A stretch of 64,000 nt of DNA from Alteribacter populi (GCF_002352765.1 NZ_KZ293963.1:1200368-1264367), one strand, 5' to 3'; counted from the stretch's first letter, positions 41,514-50,294 are shown. Notes: a model not told the origin generated them from the sequence alone. Numbers and translations are program-made.

Positions 41514-42101
41514 TCAATCATAAAACAACCCTTCCTCTGTATACCAAACATAAAGCGGTTCTCCATTTGGCTCTATCCGTTCAACGACGATTTCACCTTC
41601 ACCAGCTTCATAAATGTCTATCCAAAGATTGTCCATTTCATTGTGAAAACTTTCGACTTGTTTATCTGCTAATTCTTTGTCGAACGTCTCCCAATCTTCA
41701 TCATACTCATCACCACGAATCACAATCGCATTTATGAGCTCTGTTTCGGGGTTGACGAAATAAGTGTAGTCACCGTAATCATAATATTGACCTCCGTTAT
41801 ACATCCCTTCTTCTATCACGTCACGGTCTTGATCTTGAAGTGATTCCACTGAATGGCCGATATTTGCTTGTGTGTCATTAAAAAGAATCATGTACGAAGA
41901 TGCTACTTCCTCACTTGTCTCAGTAGATACACCTTTCACTAATGGCTGGACGGCTTGTTGCAAATGAGTCCCTACTGCATGGCGTTCACTATGATAATCA
42001 GTTGTAACCTCTAGTTCAGATTGTGGTGTCCCTGTGAATACTATTGTTGTTGCGATGATGATTGCTGGAATGAGAGCTAGTGTTAAATGTTTTAGTTTCA
42101 T
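41514..42101 (-). CDS. Exported acidic hypothetical protein
   Basis: A 195-residue protein with an N-terminal hydrophobic segment MKLKHLTLALIPAIIIATTIVFTG, a signal peptide or anchor, then an acidic extracellular domain (SELEVTTDYHSERHAVGTHL onward). No known motif. ATG 42101 lies 9 nt after AGGAGG; in-frame starts further upstream lack an SD. Between dapH and an MscS gene, own terminator. Function unknown. Confidence 0.65.
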   Translation of the reverse strand: MKLKHLTLALIPAIIIATTIVFTGTPQSELEVTTDYHSERHAVGTHLQQAVQPLVKGVSTETSEEVASSYMILFNDTQANIGHSVESLQDQDRDVIEEGMYNGGQYYDYGDYTYFVNPETELINAIVIRGDEYDEDWETFDKELADKQVESFHNEMDNLWIDIYEAGEGEIVVERIEPNGEPLYVWYTEEGLFYD

Positions 42102-42356
42102 TATGTACATCCTCCTCTCTATTTTTCTATTTCCCGTTTTCCATCCATATAACCTTCTTTTTTCATAAATCATAAAAAAACCGGAGATAATAAAATTACA
42201 TGGGATGAAGCTCTCAAAAGCGGGATAATCGTTTTTATACAAAACGGTTTTTTCTCAGGTGTAACCCCTGGCCATCCCTCCACTTTTAATGTGTGGGTTT
42301 TATGATTATGTCCCCACACACAGCTTGGACGTTTGAGGCCTCAGACAACCGAAGCT

Positions 42357-42404
42357 AAAAAGGGGTTCTCGTTAGGCTGCTTTTGACCTAGTGAGAACCC
42401 CTCT
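42357..42404 (-). terminator. Terminator of MscS-family gene
   Basis: AGGGGTTCTC / GAGAACCCCT outer stem with inner GTTAGG-CCTAGT pairing; minus strand followed by TTTTTAGC. A smaller GTGTGGG / CCCACAC hairpin is at 42292-42322. Confidence 0.75.
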
Positions 42405-42425
42405 CTTTTTTACATGATCGGTACA

Positions 42426-43565
42426 TTAATCATCTGTATAATCGATTTTTTCACCTTTACTTTTTCCCTCGTCGTTTTCGAAATAAAGACTTCGCGATGG
42501 AAAGGCGACCTGAACCCCTTCTTCTTCAAGAATTTTCATGATTTCTAAATTAATATTTTCTTTCGCCTCAAGATGCTCTTCCCAATCTGTCGTTTTTGTA
42601 AAGAAATAAAGAAAAATATTTAAGCTGCTATCAGAAAATTCATCGAAACGGACCATAATAAGTTCTTGGTCGACTTCTTCATGATTGTGCAGCAAGTGCT
42701 TAATTCGTTTTACACACGTTTCAAGCTGCTGTCTCGATGTAGAATAGGTAACTCCCAGCTTGAAGGTAATTTGCCGTTTCCCCATTTGCGACCAGTTCTG
42801 GATCGGCTCATTAGCAAGCGTAGAGTTCGGCACAGTTACAAGGGAGTGTGCGAACGTCCGTATCTTTGTACTTCTAAAGGTAATATCTTCTACGACGCCT
42901 TCCACACTCGGTGAACTAATCCAATCACCAATAGTGAACGGCTTTTCCGTTATAATCACAACGCCACCAAAAAAGTTGCTAATCGTATTTTGAGCAGCTA
43001 AGGCAAAGGCGAGTCCGCCTAACCCAAGACCTGCAACAAAACCACTGACGTCATAACCCCACTCACTTGCGATAATACTGATTGTCATTGCAACAATAGC
43101 AAAGCGAAGAAGTTTCGATAAAAAAGGGAGGAGAATCTCGTCTAATTCAATATCCATTTTCCGCCCGATTCTTGTAAAAAGCTTAGACGATGCTGCCGAC
43201 ATGTTGTAAAGTCCCCAAGCGATGAGGACAATAATAATCGTCCGGAAGACGTCCATCATCACCTCATTAAACTCTTCTGGAAGCGGTAAATAAGTGAGAG
43301 AAGCGAAAATTCCTATAAAAGCAAAGAATGCACGTAATGGCTTTTCATAAGCTAGTAGGATATTATAAAAAAGATCTGTAGGCGATTTATTCACTAATCG
43401 AACAATAAGCTTAAATAAATACCTCGTAAACAGTTTGCGGAATACTAAAAACAATACAAAAATAGCGAGGGCTATGCCGTAATCTTGAAGTGAAATGCCC
43501 GTGACAGTATCCACGACCACCTCAGTTTCAATTATTGGTTCATTTTCTTCATTCATCTTGCTCAT
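42426..43565 (-). CDS. MscS-family mechanosensitive channel
   Basis: A 379-residue channel with an N-terminal TM (~28-50), further helices, and an MscS core: VSGFVAGLGLGGLAFALAAQNTISNFFGGVVIITEKPFTIGDWI (~174-217), followed by the beta domain and alpha-beta tail. It is longer than ykuT by ~100 residues at the N-terminus (YhdY/YfkC-like group). Divergent to a KtrA-like gene, which suggests joint osmotic or ion homeostasis; this is inference. Confidence 0.88.
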   Translation of the reverse strand: MSKMNEENEPIIETEVVVDTVTGISLQDYGIALAIFVLFLVFRKLFTRYLFKLIVRLVNKSPTDLFYNILLAYEKPLRAFFAFIGIFASLTYLPLPEEFNEVMMDVFRTIIIVLIAWGLYNMSAASSKLFTRIGRKMDIELDEILLPFLSKLLRFAIVAMTISIIASEWGYDVSGFVAGLGLGGLAFALAAQNTISNFFGGVVIITEKPFTIGDWISSPSVEGVVEDITFRSTKIRTFAHSLVTVPNSTLANEPIQNWSQMGKRQITFKLGVTYSTSRQQLETCVKRIKHLLHNHEEVDQELIMVRFDEFSDSSLNIFLYFFTKTTDWEEHLEAKENINLEIMKILEEEGVQVAFPSRSLYFENDEGKSKGEKIDYTDD

Positions 43566-43716
43566 CCCTTTTGTTAGTCATTTACGTTCTTATTTTACAA
43601 CACATCAAACCATTGTCTATAGTACCTCTGTAGCAAGGCTTTAACTAGTCTTGATTACACTTCAATTCCAGTGGTATACTATGGCTCAATGATAACAAGA
43701 TTAGAGGGACCGTGCT

Positions 43717-44373
43717 ATGAAAAAACAATTTGCTGTTATTGGACTCGGGCGATTCGGTACTAGTGTTTGTAAAGAACTGTTTCGTATGAATCACGACGTT
43801 CTTGCCATCGATCGTGACGAAGACCGAATCAAAGACCTAAAAGATTTTTCCACGCATACGATTGTCGCTGATGCTACAGATGAAAAAATGTTAACCAACA
43901 CTGGCATTCGTAATTTTGATAACGTGATAGTCGCCATTGGTGAAGATATCCAAGCAAGTATTCTTTGTACTTTAATATTAAAGGATTTTGAGATAAAACA
44001 AGTGTGGGTGAAAGCACAAAATGAATACCACCATAAAGTGTTAGATAAGATCGGTGCCGATAAAATTTTCCACCCCGAACAAGATATGGGTCTACGCATT
44101 GCTGAGTTTTTAACATCAGAAAAAGTGATTGACTACATCGACCTGTCAGATGAATACAGTATCGTTGAGACTTTGGCTACAAAAAAGGTTGAAGGAAGAT
44201 CATTAGCTGACCTCGATATACGTGCGAAATACGGCTGTACCATTATGGCCATCAAGCAAAAAAACAAAGTGGACGTGACTCCCCACCCAGAAGATACGCT
44301 AAACAAAGGTGACTTACTCGTCGTCATCGGTCACAAAAATGACTTGCGCCGCTTTCAGAATGAAGCGCTATGA
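43717..44373 (+). CDS. KtrA/KtrC-type potassium-channel RCK subunit
   Basis: A 218-residue RCK protein, clearly paralogous to ktrC at 32625: GLGRFGTSVCK (~8), DRDEDRIKDL, GIRNFDNVIVAIG and DLSDEYSIVE are shared or nearly so. RCK_N (~1-125) and RCK_C (~135-216). It regulates a Ktr K+ channel whose membrane subunit is not in the window, so KtrA versus KtrC cannot be assigned. ATG after GAGGG. Terminator follows. Confidence 0.88.
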   Translation: MKKQFAVIGLGRFGTSVCKELFRMNHDVLAIDRDEDRIKDLKDFSTHTIVADATDEKMLTNTGIRNFDNVIVAIGEDIQASILCTLILKDFEIKQVWVKAQNEYHHKVLDKIGADKIFHPEQDMGLRIAEFLTSEKVIDYIDLSDEYSIVETLATKKVEGRSLADLDIRAKYGCTIMAIKQKNKVDVTPHPEDTLNKGDLLVVIGHKNDLRRFQNEAL

Positions 44374-44380
44374 AAAAAGG

Positions 44381-44424
44381 GATCTCCAAAGGTCGGTATA
44401 TGAGCTTTGGAGATCCCTTTCTAT
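44381..44424 (+). terminator. Terminator of KtrA-like gene
   Basis: GGGATCTCCAAAG / CTTTGGAGATCCC with a 13 nt loop followed by TTTCTATTCTT. Confidence 0.85.
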
Positions 44425-44429
44425 TCTTC

Positions 44430-44456
44430 ACCAAATTGTACGGGGACTGTCCCCGA
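44430..44456. repeat. Short hairpin repeat CGGGGACTGTCCCCG, copy 1
   Basis: CCAAATTGTACGGGGACTGT followed by CCCCG. A near-identical AAATTGTGTGGGGACTGTCC plus CC is at 50299-50321. Both are in intergenic DNA upstream of a rightward gene. Confidence 0.7.
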
Positions 44457-44581
44457 ATTTTTTTGGGTATATTTCTTAATTTTTTCGTTTTTAGTGTTAG
44501 CGGTTTCATTGGTTGCGTAGACATGGTTTATAGAGGTATTCATTTTATTGGTTTTCACAACGTAATAGGGGGTGAAATCGT

Positions 44582-45274
44582 ATGTACGCAGTTGAAGTGA
44601 GTGATGTGTTAAAACGATTTGCAAATGGCTCAGGTATGAATGTCATTTTTGAGGATTTAAACTTTCGTGTATCTGAAGGTGAACTCGTCATTGTCAGAGG
44701 GACAAGGGGGTCTGGAAAATCCACGCTCTTGAATATGATCGCAGCAATGACACCACCAAACAAAGGGTCCGTTAAAGTGTTCGGCCAAAACCTTCTGACT
44801 CTACGAAAAAGACCGGAATGGCGAATGGAAAACATCGGATTTATTACGGATGATTGTTGTTTAATGCCCTATTTAACCCCAAAGCAAAACCTTTTACTCG
44901 GCATTCCAACCGACAGCCCCAAATATGAAGAGATCGAGAAACAAACAGAAGCACTCCTTATAAATTTAGGGTTATGTTATGAAACGATGAATGAAAACGT
45001 TGAAGGCTTGGACGTCAAAGAACAGATACTTGCGACGATTGGACGCATCTTCATGACAAAACCTAAACTCGTTTTAGCTGATGAACCGACGAAGGCTCTA
45101 GATGGTTACCAAGGAATGGAGGTACTAGAGCGACTGATTCACTTTGCCAAAAACAGTGGTACTACGGTGATTATCGTCAGTAATGATCAACAATTAATTG
45201 ACCACGCTGATCGGACTATGAAAGTAGAAAACGGTAAAATCGTCACTCTCGAACCACCAGAACCTGTGCAATAA
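44582..45274 (+). CDS. ABC transporter ATP-binding protein with degenerate signature
   Basis: A 230-residue nucleotide-binding protein of the LolD/MacB/FtsE group. Walker A GTRGSGKST (~39), Q-loop near KQNL (~102), Walker B LVLADEPT (~161) and switch His-like region (VSND, ~196) are recognisable. The LSGGQ signature, normally just before Walker B, reads VEGLDVKEQILATIGRIF: the Ser-Gly-Gly core is missing, so ATP hydrolysis in the normal sandwich dimer is doubtful. No permease gene is next to it. The start is ATG after GGGGGTG. It may be a regulatory or co-opted ATPase. Confidence 0.8.
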   Translation: MYAVEVSDVLKRFANGSGMNVIFEDLNFRVSEGELVIVRGTRGSGKSTLLNMIAAMTPPNKGSVKVFGQNLLTLRKRPEWRMENIGFITDDCCLMPYLTPKQNLLLGIPTDSPKYEEIEKQTEALLINLGLCYETMNENVEGLDVKEQILATIGRIFMTKPKLVLADEPTKALDGYQGMEVLERLIHFAKNSGTTVIIVSNDQQLIDHADRTMKVENGKIVTLEPPEPVQ

Positions 45275-45414
45275 CACATTAAAAAGCGCTCAATTATTAA
45301 AGACAGCGTTATCTTCCTAACGGGTTCCATATTCTATCGCAAAATCGCAAATTACAATTAAAAATGTAGATAAATTTGCACCCTAATTTACGGCTATTTA
45401 AACATAATAAAAAT

Positions 45415-45447
45415 GGCTCAGTTCTTTTGAACCGAGCCATTTTTTAC
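45415..45447 (+). terminator. Terminator-like hairpin downstream of ABC gene
   Basis: ATGGCTC.GTTC / GAAC.GAGCCAT with 4 nt loop, followed by TTTTTTA. It is ~140 bp after the ABC stop. Confidence 0.75.
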
Positions 45448-45622
45448 TTTTGCTTGTTGCACAAACGCTTTCTTTTAGTTAGGCTCTTTTCTAAAAGATT
45501 GTTGTTATTTGTTTTTAGAGCGTTAGGCAAGGGCATGCTTGCCCTGTCACGCATAGCGTGACAGCTTTGAAAAAAAGCTCAAAAAGTAACAAACTTTACG
45601 AAATCAGCCTTTAGTTACATAG

Positions 45623-45795
45623 GGATTGCTGAATAACTTTGGAACTCAAATACAAAGGACCGCACTCAGGCAACGCTTCAGCCTCCTCATTCACGAAAGG
45701 TGTGCTCACTGTGGGGTCTTCTGCTGCTCCTGCGGGTCCTCGTCGCGAGAACACCATTGTTGCTTTTCCTCTGGAGTCTCCGCCTCGACCTACTC
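45623..45795 (+). repeat. Composite dispersed repeat (MITE-like left end joined to family B)
   Basis: Left end GGATTGCTGAATAA then GGAACTCAAATACAAAGGAC and AGGCAACGCTTCAGCCTCCT match the element at 15155-15279 (inverted). The right part CTGCTCCTGCGGGTCC, CCATTGTTGCTTTTCC and CTGGAGTCTCCGCC matches the window's first 66 bases and 39190-39225. No right-end inverted repeat is visible. The remaining 45275-45620 holds a terminator and a GGCAAGGGCATGCTTGCCC palindrome (45532-45543 region), no gene. Confidence 0.65.
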
Positions 45796-45843
45796 AGCTC
45801 TTTTTATGCTCCTTTTGAACACGAACTTATAATGCACCGATTG

Positions 45844-46287
45844 TTACTTCTCCCTTTTTTCCTCCCAAAGCTGTATACGTTCTTCATGACTAACCTCTTT
45901 ATGTACTTGATGCAGCATCCATATATAACCAAAGGGGTCCATGAATATGGCGTTCGATACTCCGTAGTCAGTAATCTCAGTCACCGGTTGCACCTCTGTA
46001 CAACCTAAATCCATCGCCTTTGCATAGGTCTCCTTAATGTCTGGGACAGTAACATTAACCCAACTAGTTTTAGGGTCGTCAGGACTTGGTGCGATCAAAT
46101 GGAATTCTGGGTTTTCATCTAACATATGAAAGTGAACGTCGTATAGGGTAAAAACTACCTCATTTTCACCACGAGGAAAGTTTGAAACCTCCACACGCTC
46201 GATATCAAATATACTTTCATATAATTCCAATGCTTTTAAGCTATCCTTCACAACCATATCAATTTCTACTCCAACCATAATGAACAC
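45844..46287 (-). CDS. VOC-superfamily protein (PhnB/glyoxalase-like)
   Basis: A 147-residue protein with two beta-alpha-beta-beta-beta repeats of the vicinal-oxygen-chelate fold. AELYESIFDIERVE-like N-terminal helix, and the C-terminal FMDPFGYIWMLHQ signature, with the HFHML strand, are typical of PhnB/glyoxalase-resistance-like proteins. Metal ligands cannot be assigned with certainty. Function unknown; ATG after AAAGGAG. A plus-strand ORF beginning in its 5' end (46280) is not supported. Confidence 0.8.
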   Translation of the reverse strand: MFIMVGVEIDMVVKDSLKALELYESIFDIERVEVSNFPRGENEVVFTLYDVHFHMLDENPEFHLIAPSPDDPKTSWVNVTVPDIKETYAKAMDLGCTEVQPVTEITDYGVSNAIFMDPFGYIWMLHQVHKEVSHEERIQLWEEKREK

Positions 46288-46683
46288 ACTCCTTTTACAA
46301 GTTTATAAAGATGCTTTACCTCACCATTTTCCCCAGTTTATCAATCAAAGTATAACAAATTCAATATTAATATCGACTTGGCTGCCTGATGAAACAGTTG
46401 GATTCTGGCTTTCAAGAACAATAATGCCCACAGAGACTCCTCGCCAAGTTGATTATTATTTAGGAGCGAAATTAATGTAATTTTATTTCTTTTATTTTCC
46501 ACCCACCCTCTTTAACCATTACAAATCCATATCGGTGTCTAAATCACGAATCGTACTAAAAGTTAGCAATCTATACACATATTTTAACATATAGAGTTAG
46601 AGCACTCTTTAACCGTCAATGGTAATACATTAATGTTTGCGATAGTCCTCTTATAAATTATTCTTAAAAAAGCTTCCCTTCCT
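46288..46683. other. Intergenic region, nothing recognised
   Basis: AT-rich, about 400 bp between the VOC gene and the small membrane gene. A plus-strand ORF of 66 codons starts here but has no SD and reads into low-complexity DNA. No riboswitch, repeat or RNA gene was recognised. Confidence 0.5.
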
Positions 46684-46818
46684 TTAATTAGGAAGAGAAG
46701 CTTCTTTATTTTCCACTCCAAAGACGATTCCGAAAATCACATAGACTATATAGATCATCATCACTGCGCCTGTTCCCAGCAGAAAGAAAGCAATTAAGAA
46801 TTTATGAAATTTCTCCAT
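46684..46818 (-). CDS. Small single-pass membrane protein
   Basis: A 44-residue protein: MEKFHKFLIAFFLLGTGAVM then MIYIVYVIFGIVFGVENKEA, giving one or two tight transmembrane helices. AAGGAG lies 9 nt before ATG 46818; the longer frame from 46866 has no SD. An inverted repeat AAGCTTC / GAAGCTT overlaps its stop codon and may end the transcript. First of three leftward genes (46.7-48.0 kb) of unknown role. Confidence 0.55.
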   Translation of the reverse strand: MEKFHKFLIAFFLLGTGAVMMIYIVYVIFGIVFGVENKEASLPN

Positions 46819-46890
46819 TGAAACCAATCTCCTTACACCACTTATATGTAAGCTCTTTTGCTTCATTATACTAACACATTAGTAGTGATA

Positions 46891-47319
46891 TCAACTCAGG
46901 GGCGTGCGTCGCTTTAGTTCCTGAATAAACGCCTCTTCGTCTTTAGGTGCCGAGACCTTTATTACCCCGTACCGACCGTACGTAAGATGAATTTGTCGAA
47001 ACGAAATAGCTGGGGGCTGAATATTCGTCTTCCACCACTTCTTCCGCACTACTTCTAGAGAGCGAATATCAGCTAAAGGAACCCGGTAGACAAAAGGGCC
47101 AAAATAAGCGGTTAGATTTTGGTTATTAATAAGCAAGTAAGTTCTAGCATAAACCCAAACAAAAAGTATAAAAAAAGGCAGATCCAATCCTAAAAACACA
47201 ACAGCTAAAACCATTTTGTCTGTGAACGTCTCTGCAAAAAAGAAAAACATTGGAGCGATAAGCGTACAGGCAATCAACGACAAAAAAGCCCAGTGGTTTT
47301 TCTGAATCTCAAATCGCAT
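46891..47319 (-). CDS. Membrane protein with bacterial PH-like domain
   Basis: A 142-residue protein. Two transmembrane helices (~12-32 and 37-60), then a soluble ~80-residue domain LLINNQNLTAYFGPFVYRVPLADIRSLEVVRKKWW, which looks like a bacterial PH (DUF304/bPH2-like) domain. ATG 47319 after GGAAGTGG; ATG 47328 is too close to the SD. It lies 27 bp downstream of the frameshifted gene at 47347. Confidence 0.6.
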   Translation of the reverse strand: MRFEIQKNHWAFLSLIACTLIAPMFFFFAETFTDKMVLAVVFLGLDLPFFILFVWVYARTYLLINNQNLTAYFGPFVYRVPLADIRSLEVVRKKWWKTNIQPPAISFRQIHLTYGRYGVIKVSAPKDEEAFIQELKRRTPLS

Positions 47320-47346
47320 AAGACCCACTTCCTTTCAAGTGGTTAT

Positions 47347-47990
47347 TTAACTCATCATGATTAACGAAAAACCAACACCGATTAATAAGACGTAAAGGAA
47401 AAGATAGCTAGTGAGGCGCTTTTTAAACGAACAGTCTCTTCTAATTTCAATCAACTCATCAAAACAATCGTCCAGAGCCTCTTTTGCCCGGTCCAACTGG
47501 TTAACGTTTTTTAATTTCAGTCGGACGTTTGTTTCATAGTCGTTATTAAAGGAACTCTGATTCCAAGAAGCCACAATTTTAATATTCGTGTCAGGTACTT
47601 GATAGACGGTATTCCTCATATCAAAATCGGTTTTTTTCATATCAAAAGGAAGCTCGTACTCTTTAATTTTTGCATCAAGTAAATCCATTGTTTCTTGTTC
47701 AGGACCATTTGTGATCAAGTACTTCCTTGCTTGAAAAAACGGTACGACAATGATTCCGATAAAACAAACGAAAATAATGAGTAGCCCGCCTATCGTTGAA
47801 TGCCCGTCGTATAGGGCTGGAAACTGATACGAAAACGCAACGACTAAAGCTACAAATAGCAATGCGTTCGTATATTTGGATTCAGATTCCCGAATAATCT
47901 CGCGGTATTGGATCGTATGTACTATTTTCGTCCTATATTCATGAGTAAGAAGAACAACGAAATCAAAAGTGTCAGTAGTTGAGCGTCCAT
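47347..47990 (-). pseudogene. Membrane protein gene with apparent frameshift
   Basis: An ATG at 47990 with a strong SD (AGGAAGGA) opens MDAQLLTLLISLFFLLMNIGRK and stops after 22 codons. In the -1 frame the sequence continues without stop as THEYRTKIVHTIQYREIIRESESKYTN-ALLFVALVVAFSYQF and on to 47347, with two more TM helices and a soluble middle (~170 residues). The downstream frame has no start of its own with an SD. So one gene was probably broken by a 1-bp indel near 47930-47950; a sequencing error or real frameshift cannot be told apart. The rest (47347-47862) is an intact-looking ORF. Confidence 0.6.
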
Positions 47991-48179
47991 TTTTATTCCT
48001 TCCTATTTAATATATTTTCAAGCACGCTGTACAAAAAAGGTTTGCTCTTCTAGATTTACGATTCAAAACCAAAAACGTTTCTCATCACTTGAATTTTTCT
48101 GAAATTCCGGGCCGATGCCTAAACCATTCCGCCTACCTTTACATACATTAATAACGGAATACTAGATGAGGTGAGCACC

Positions 48180-48614
48180 ATGGAGGATTTTAAAAAAAAT
48201 CAAAAGCAACGAAAACCAATTCATGAGCAGCCTTTTGGAGATATTTTAAATACGATCGACGGCTTTTTTCAAGAAACTGTTCGACAAATAAGCTTACCAC
48301 GGTCCATTCAGGTCTTTGAATACGAAACAAAAAGAGAGTACATTATCGAAGCAGAGCTCCCAGGGGTTAAAAAAAATCAATTATCTATTGATATTTACCA
48401 CAATTACATTCAAATTTCTGTTGAGGATTATGAATATAACGAAGCAAAAAACAAGAGGAAAGATTATGTTTCTCAAACTCGGAAGTTCCAGCGTGCGGAG
48501 AGGGTTGTAGCTCTCCCCTTTTACGTAAATGAAAAAGAAGTCAAAGCTACTTTCAAAGACGGGTTGTTAGTCATTCGAATTCCAAACCGGCGAAAACGAA
48601 TCGACGTAGAATAA
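48180..48614 (+). CDS. Small heat-shock protein (Hsp20/alpha-crystallin family)
   Basis: A 144-residue protein with an alpha-crystallin domain from ~48 to ~135: YIIEAELPGVKKNQLSIDI, FQRAERVVALPFYVNEKEVKATFKDGLLVIRIP, the last including the GLL-I-I strand motif. N-terminal region short and basic. It acts as an ATP-independent holdase, but spore-coat-related Hsp20 (CotM/CotP-like) proteins are also common in Bacilli and the next gene is a spore-associated type. ATG 48180 after GAGGTGA, not the GTG at 48171. Confidence 0.88.
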   Translation: MEDFKKNQKQRKPIHEQPFGDILNTIDGFFQETVRQISLPRSIQVFEYETKREYIIEAELPGVKKNQLSIDIYHNYIQISVEDYEYNEAKNKRKDYVSQTRKFQRAERVVALPFYVNEKEVKATFKDGLLVIRIPNRRKRIDVE

Positions 48615-48626
48615 GGAGGCATATAC

Positions 48627-49034
48627 ATGTATTTTCGACAATTTCACTGGCCTCCAGCTCAGCAGCAATGGCCTCCACAACAAATGAGTGGCTACCAGCA
48701 CCCCTATTATCATCCAGCTTTTCCAACATCCCAACAACAATTCCCAGGGTATCCACCTCCTCAACACAACCCTTATCCTTGGGGGAATGGACAACAAATG
48801 GGGGCTGTTCACGGTCACTATAACTATGGAGGGTTTCCCCCATACGGCGGCGGAGGCTACAACCAGCCGTATTCTCCTCCGATGAGTGGCATGTTAGCAA
48901 ATTTTCAAACAAAGGATGGAAAATTTGACTTTAACAAAGCATTTACGACAGTCGACCAAGTCATGAAAACAGCCAATCAAATTAGCCCATTAATGAAACA
49001 AGTCGGAAGCTTATTTACTCAATTTACACCTTAG
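48627..49034 (+). CDS. YppG-family protein
   Basis: A 135-residue protein. The N-terminal ~85 residues are rich in Pro, Gln, Tyr, Gly and His, as in spore-coat proteins; the C-terminal part GKFDFNKAFTTVDQVMKTANQISPLMKQ is the YppG-like domain. It is 12 bp after the Hsp20 gene with GGAGGC before the ATG, so the two are an operon. Sporulation role is inferred from composition. Confidence 0.8.
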   Translation: MYFRQFHWPPAQQQWPPQQMSGYQHPYYHPAFPTSQQQFPGYPPPQHNPYPWGNGQQMGAVHGHYNYGGFPPYGGGGYNQPYSPPMSGMLANFQTKDGKFDFNKAFTTVDQVMKTANQISPLMKQVGSLFTQFTP

Positions 49035-49040
49035 TAATGT

Positions 49041-49072
49041 GACCAGCCAGCTTTATCCAGGCTGGTCTTTCT
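49041..49072 (+). terminator. Terminator of hsp20-yppG operon
   Basis: GACCAGCC / GGCTGGTC hairpin followed by TTTCTTTATG. Confidence 0.8.
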
Positions 49073-49266
49073 TTATGTGGCTTTCTTTTCCATGGAGCGC
49101 AGCGATGGGTAAAGAAGGGTGGAAATCGCACAATATCGGGAATAAAACCAATTTCAATGATATAAAGCATCATCTTATGCCAGCACTCGAGCATCCATTA
49201 TTAGAGTTCTAAAAACCAGTTGTGATAGACTAGTGATTATAAAAATGAAAGATGGAGCTGAATCAG

Positions 49267-50016
49267 ATGAACGCTACAATTGAAACTTTGCTCAATCACC
49301 GATCCATTCGGAAATTCACTGAAAAACCACTATCACAAGAACAAATTGAAACCATTGTCCAAAGTGCGCAAATGGCATCGACATCGAGTTTTATTCAAGC
49401 CTATACTATTATTGGTGTGAAAGATCCTTCGAAAAAAACAAAGCTTGCGGCACTTGCCGGGAATCAATCCTACGTTGAAAAAAACGGGCATTTCTTCGTC
49501 TTTTGCGCCGATCTTCACAGACATCAAGTGGCAGGTGCGATGGAGAACACTGATGTAGGAGAATCAATTGAAAGTACTGAAAAATTTCTCGTAGCTGCTG
49601 TGGACGCCTCCCTCGCTGCTCAAAACGCTGTCATTGCCGCCGAATCTATGGGCCTAGGCATCTGCTATATTGGTGGCATCCGAAATAATGTTAAAGAGGT
49701 GGGCGAGCTGTTAAACCTCCCTGAATATGTCGTGCCTATATTTGGCCTCGCTGTAGGGGAACCCGCACACGAGTCAAGCCCAAAACCACGTCTTCCCCTC
49801 TCCCACGTCTACCATGAAGAAGAGTATAACCGTGATGAGACGGCATTTAAAAAGGATCTTGATGAGTATAACGAAACGATCTCTGCTTATTATGAAAAAC
49901 GGACATCCGGAAAGCGAAAAGACCGCTGGACCGAACAGATAGCCGGCATGTTAGCTGAACCGAAGCGTCTGCATATGAAAGGTTATTTGGAGGAGAAAGG
50001 GTTTTTAAAGCGTTAA
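49267..50016 (+). CDS. NADPH-dependent oxidoreductase NfrA-like (nitroreductase family)
   Basis: A 249-residue FMN oxidoreductase of the NfrA/FRP nitroreductase group: NATIETLLNHRSIRKFTEKPLS at the start and YIGGIRNNVKEVGELLNLPEYVVPIFGLAVGEP (~139-171) in the core. Such enzymes reduce FMN, quinones or nitro-compounds with NAD(P)H. The ATG at 49267 follows GGAG at the right distance; ATG 49252 lies before the SD. Single gene with terminator. Confidence 0.88.
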   Translation: MNATIETLLNHRSIRKFTEKPLSQEQIETIVQSAQMASTSSFIQAYTIIGVKDPSKKTKLAALAGNQSYVEKNGHFFVFCADLHRHQVAGAMENTDVGESIESTEKFLVAAVDASLAAQNAVIAAESMGLGICYIGGIRNNVKEVGELLNLPEYVVPIFGLAVGEPAHESSPKPRLPLSHVYHEEEYNRDETAFKKDLDEYNETISAYYEKRTSGKRKDRWTEQIAGMLAEPKRLHMKGYLEEKGFLKR

Positions 50017-50025
50017 TTAAGAAAT

Positions 50026-50056
50026 GCTTGGGAGCACATACACCCAAGCGTTTTTT
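50026..50056 (+). terminator. Terminator of nfrA-like gene
   Basis: GCTTGGG / CCCAAGC hairpin with a ~10 nt loop followed by GTTTTTTTG. Confidence 0.85.
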
Positions 50057-50294
50057 TGTGTTTAAACGATTGAAGAAATTTCTCCTCTCAGTTTAAGACC
50101 AATGAGGAAACTTGATTCTACCTAAAAAGCCGACTTTTCTACCAAAAGCAGCAATAATTCTATCCAAAATAGAAAGAATTCCCCCACCCATCCTCAATTC
50201 CTAAAATCCATTATCATTGCCAGCACAACCCGCATATGATAAGATAAAATTAAATCCGACCTTTTCAATGCGAATTATATGATATTGAAAATTT

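Noticed and set aside
43566..43716. c-di-AMP (ydaO/yuaA) riboswitch before the KtrA-like gene
   Set aside because: The gap is only ~150 bp and shows none of the long conserved aptamer elements.
45532..45565. GGCAAGGGCATGCTTGCCCTGTC / GTCACGCATAGCGTGAC palindromes as operators
   Set aside because: Two adjacent small palindromes in the repeat-rich gap with no gene close enough to be regulated. Probably repeat debris.
46280..46480. 66-codon plus-strand ORF overlapping the VOC gene start
   Set aside because: The ATG lies in the VOC gene's own SD/start region, has no SD, and the product has no recognisable pattern.
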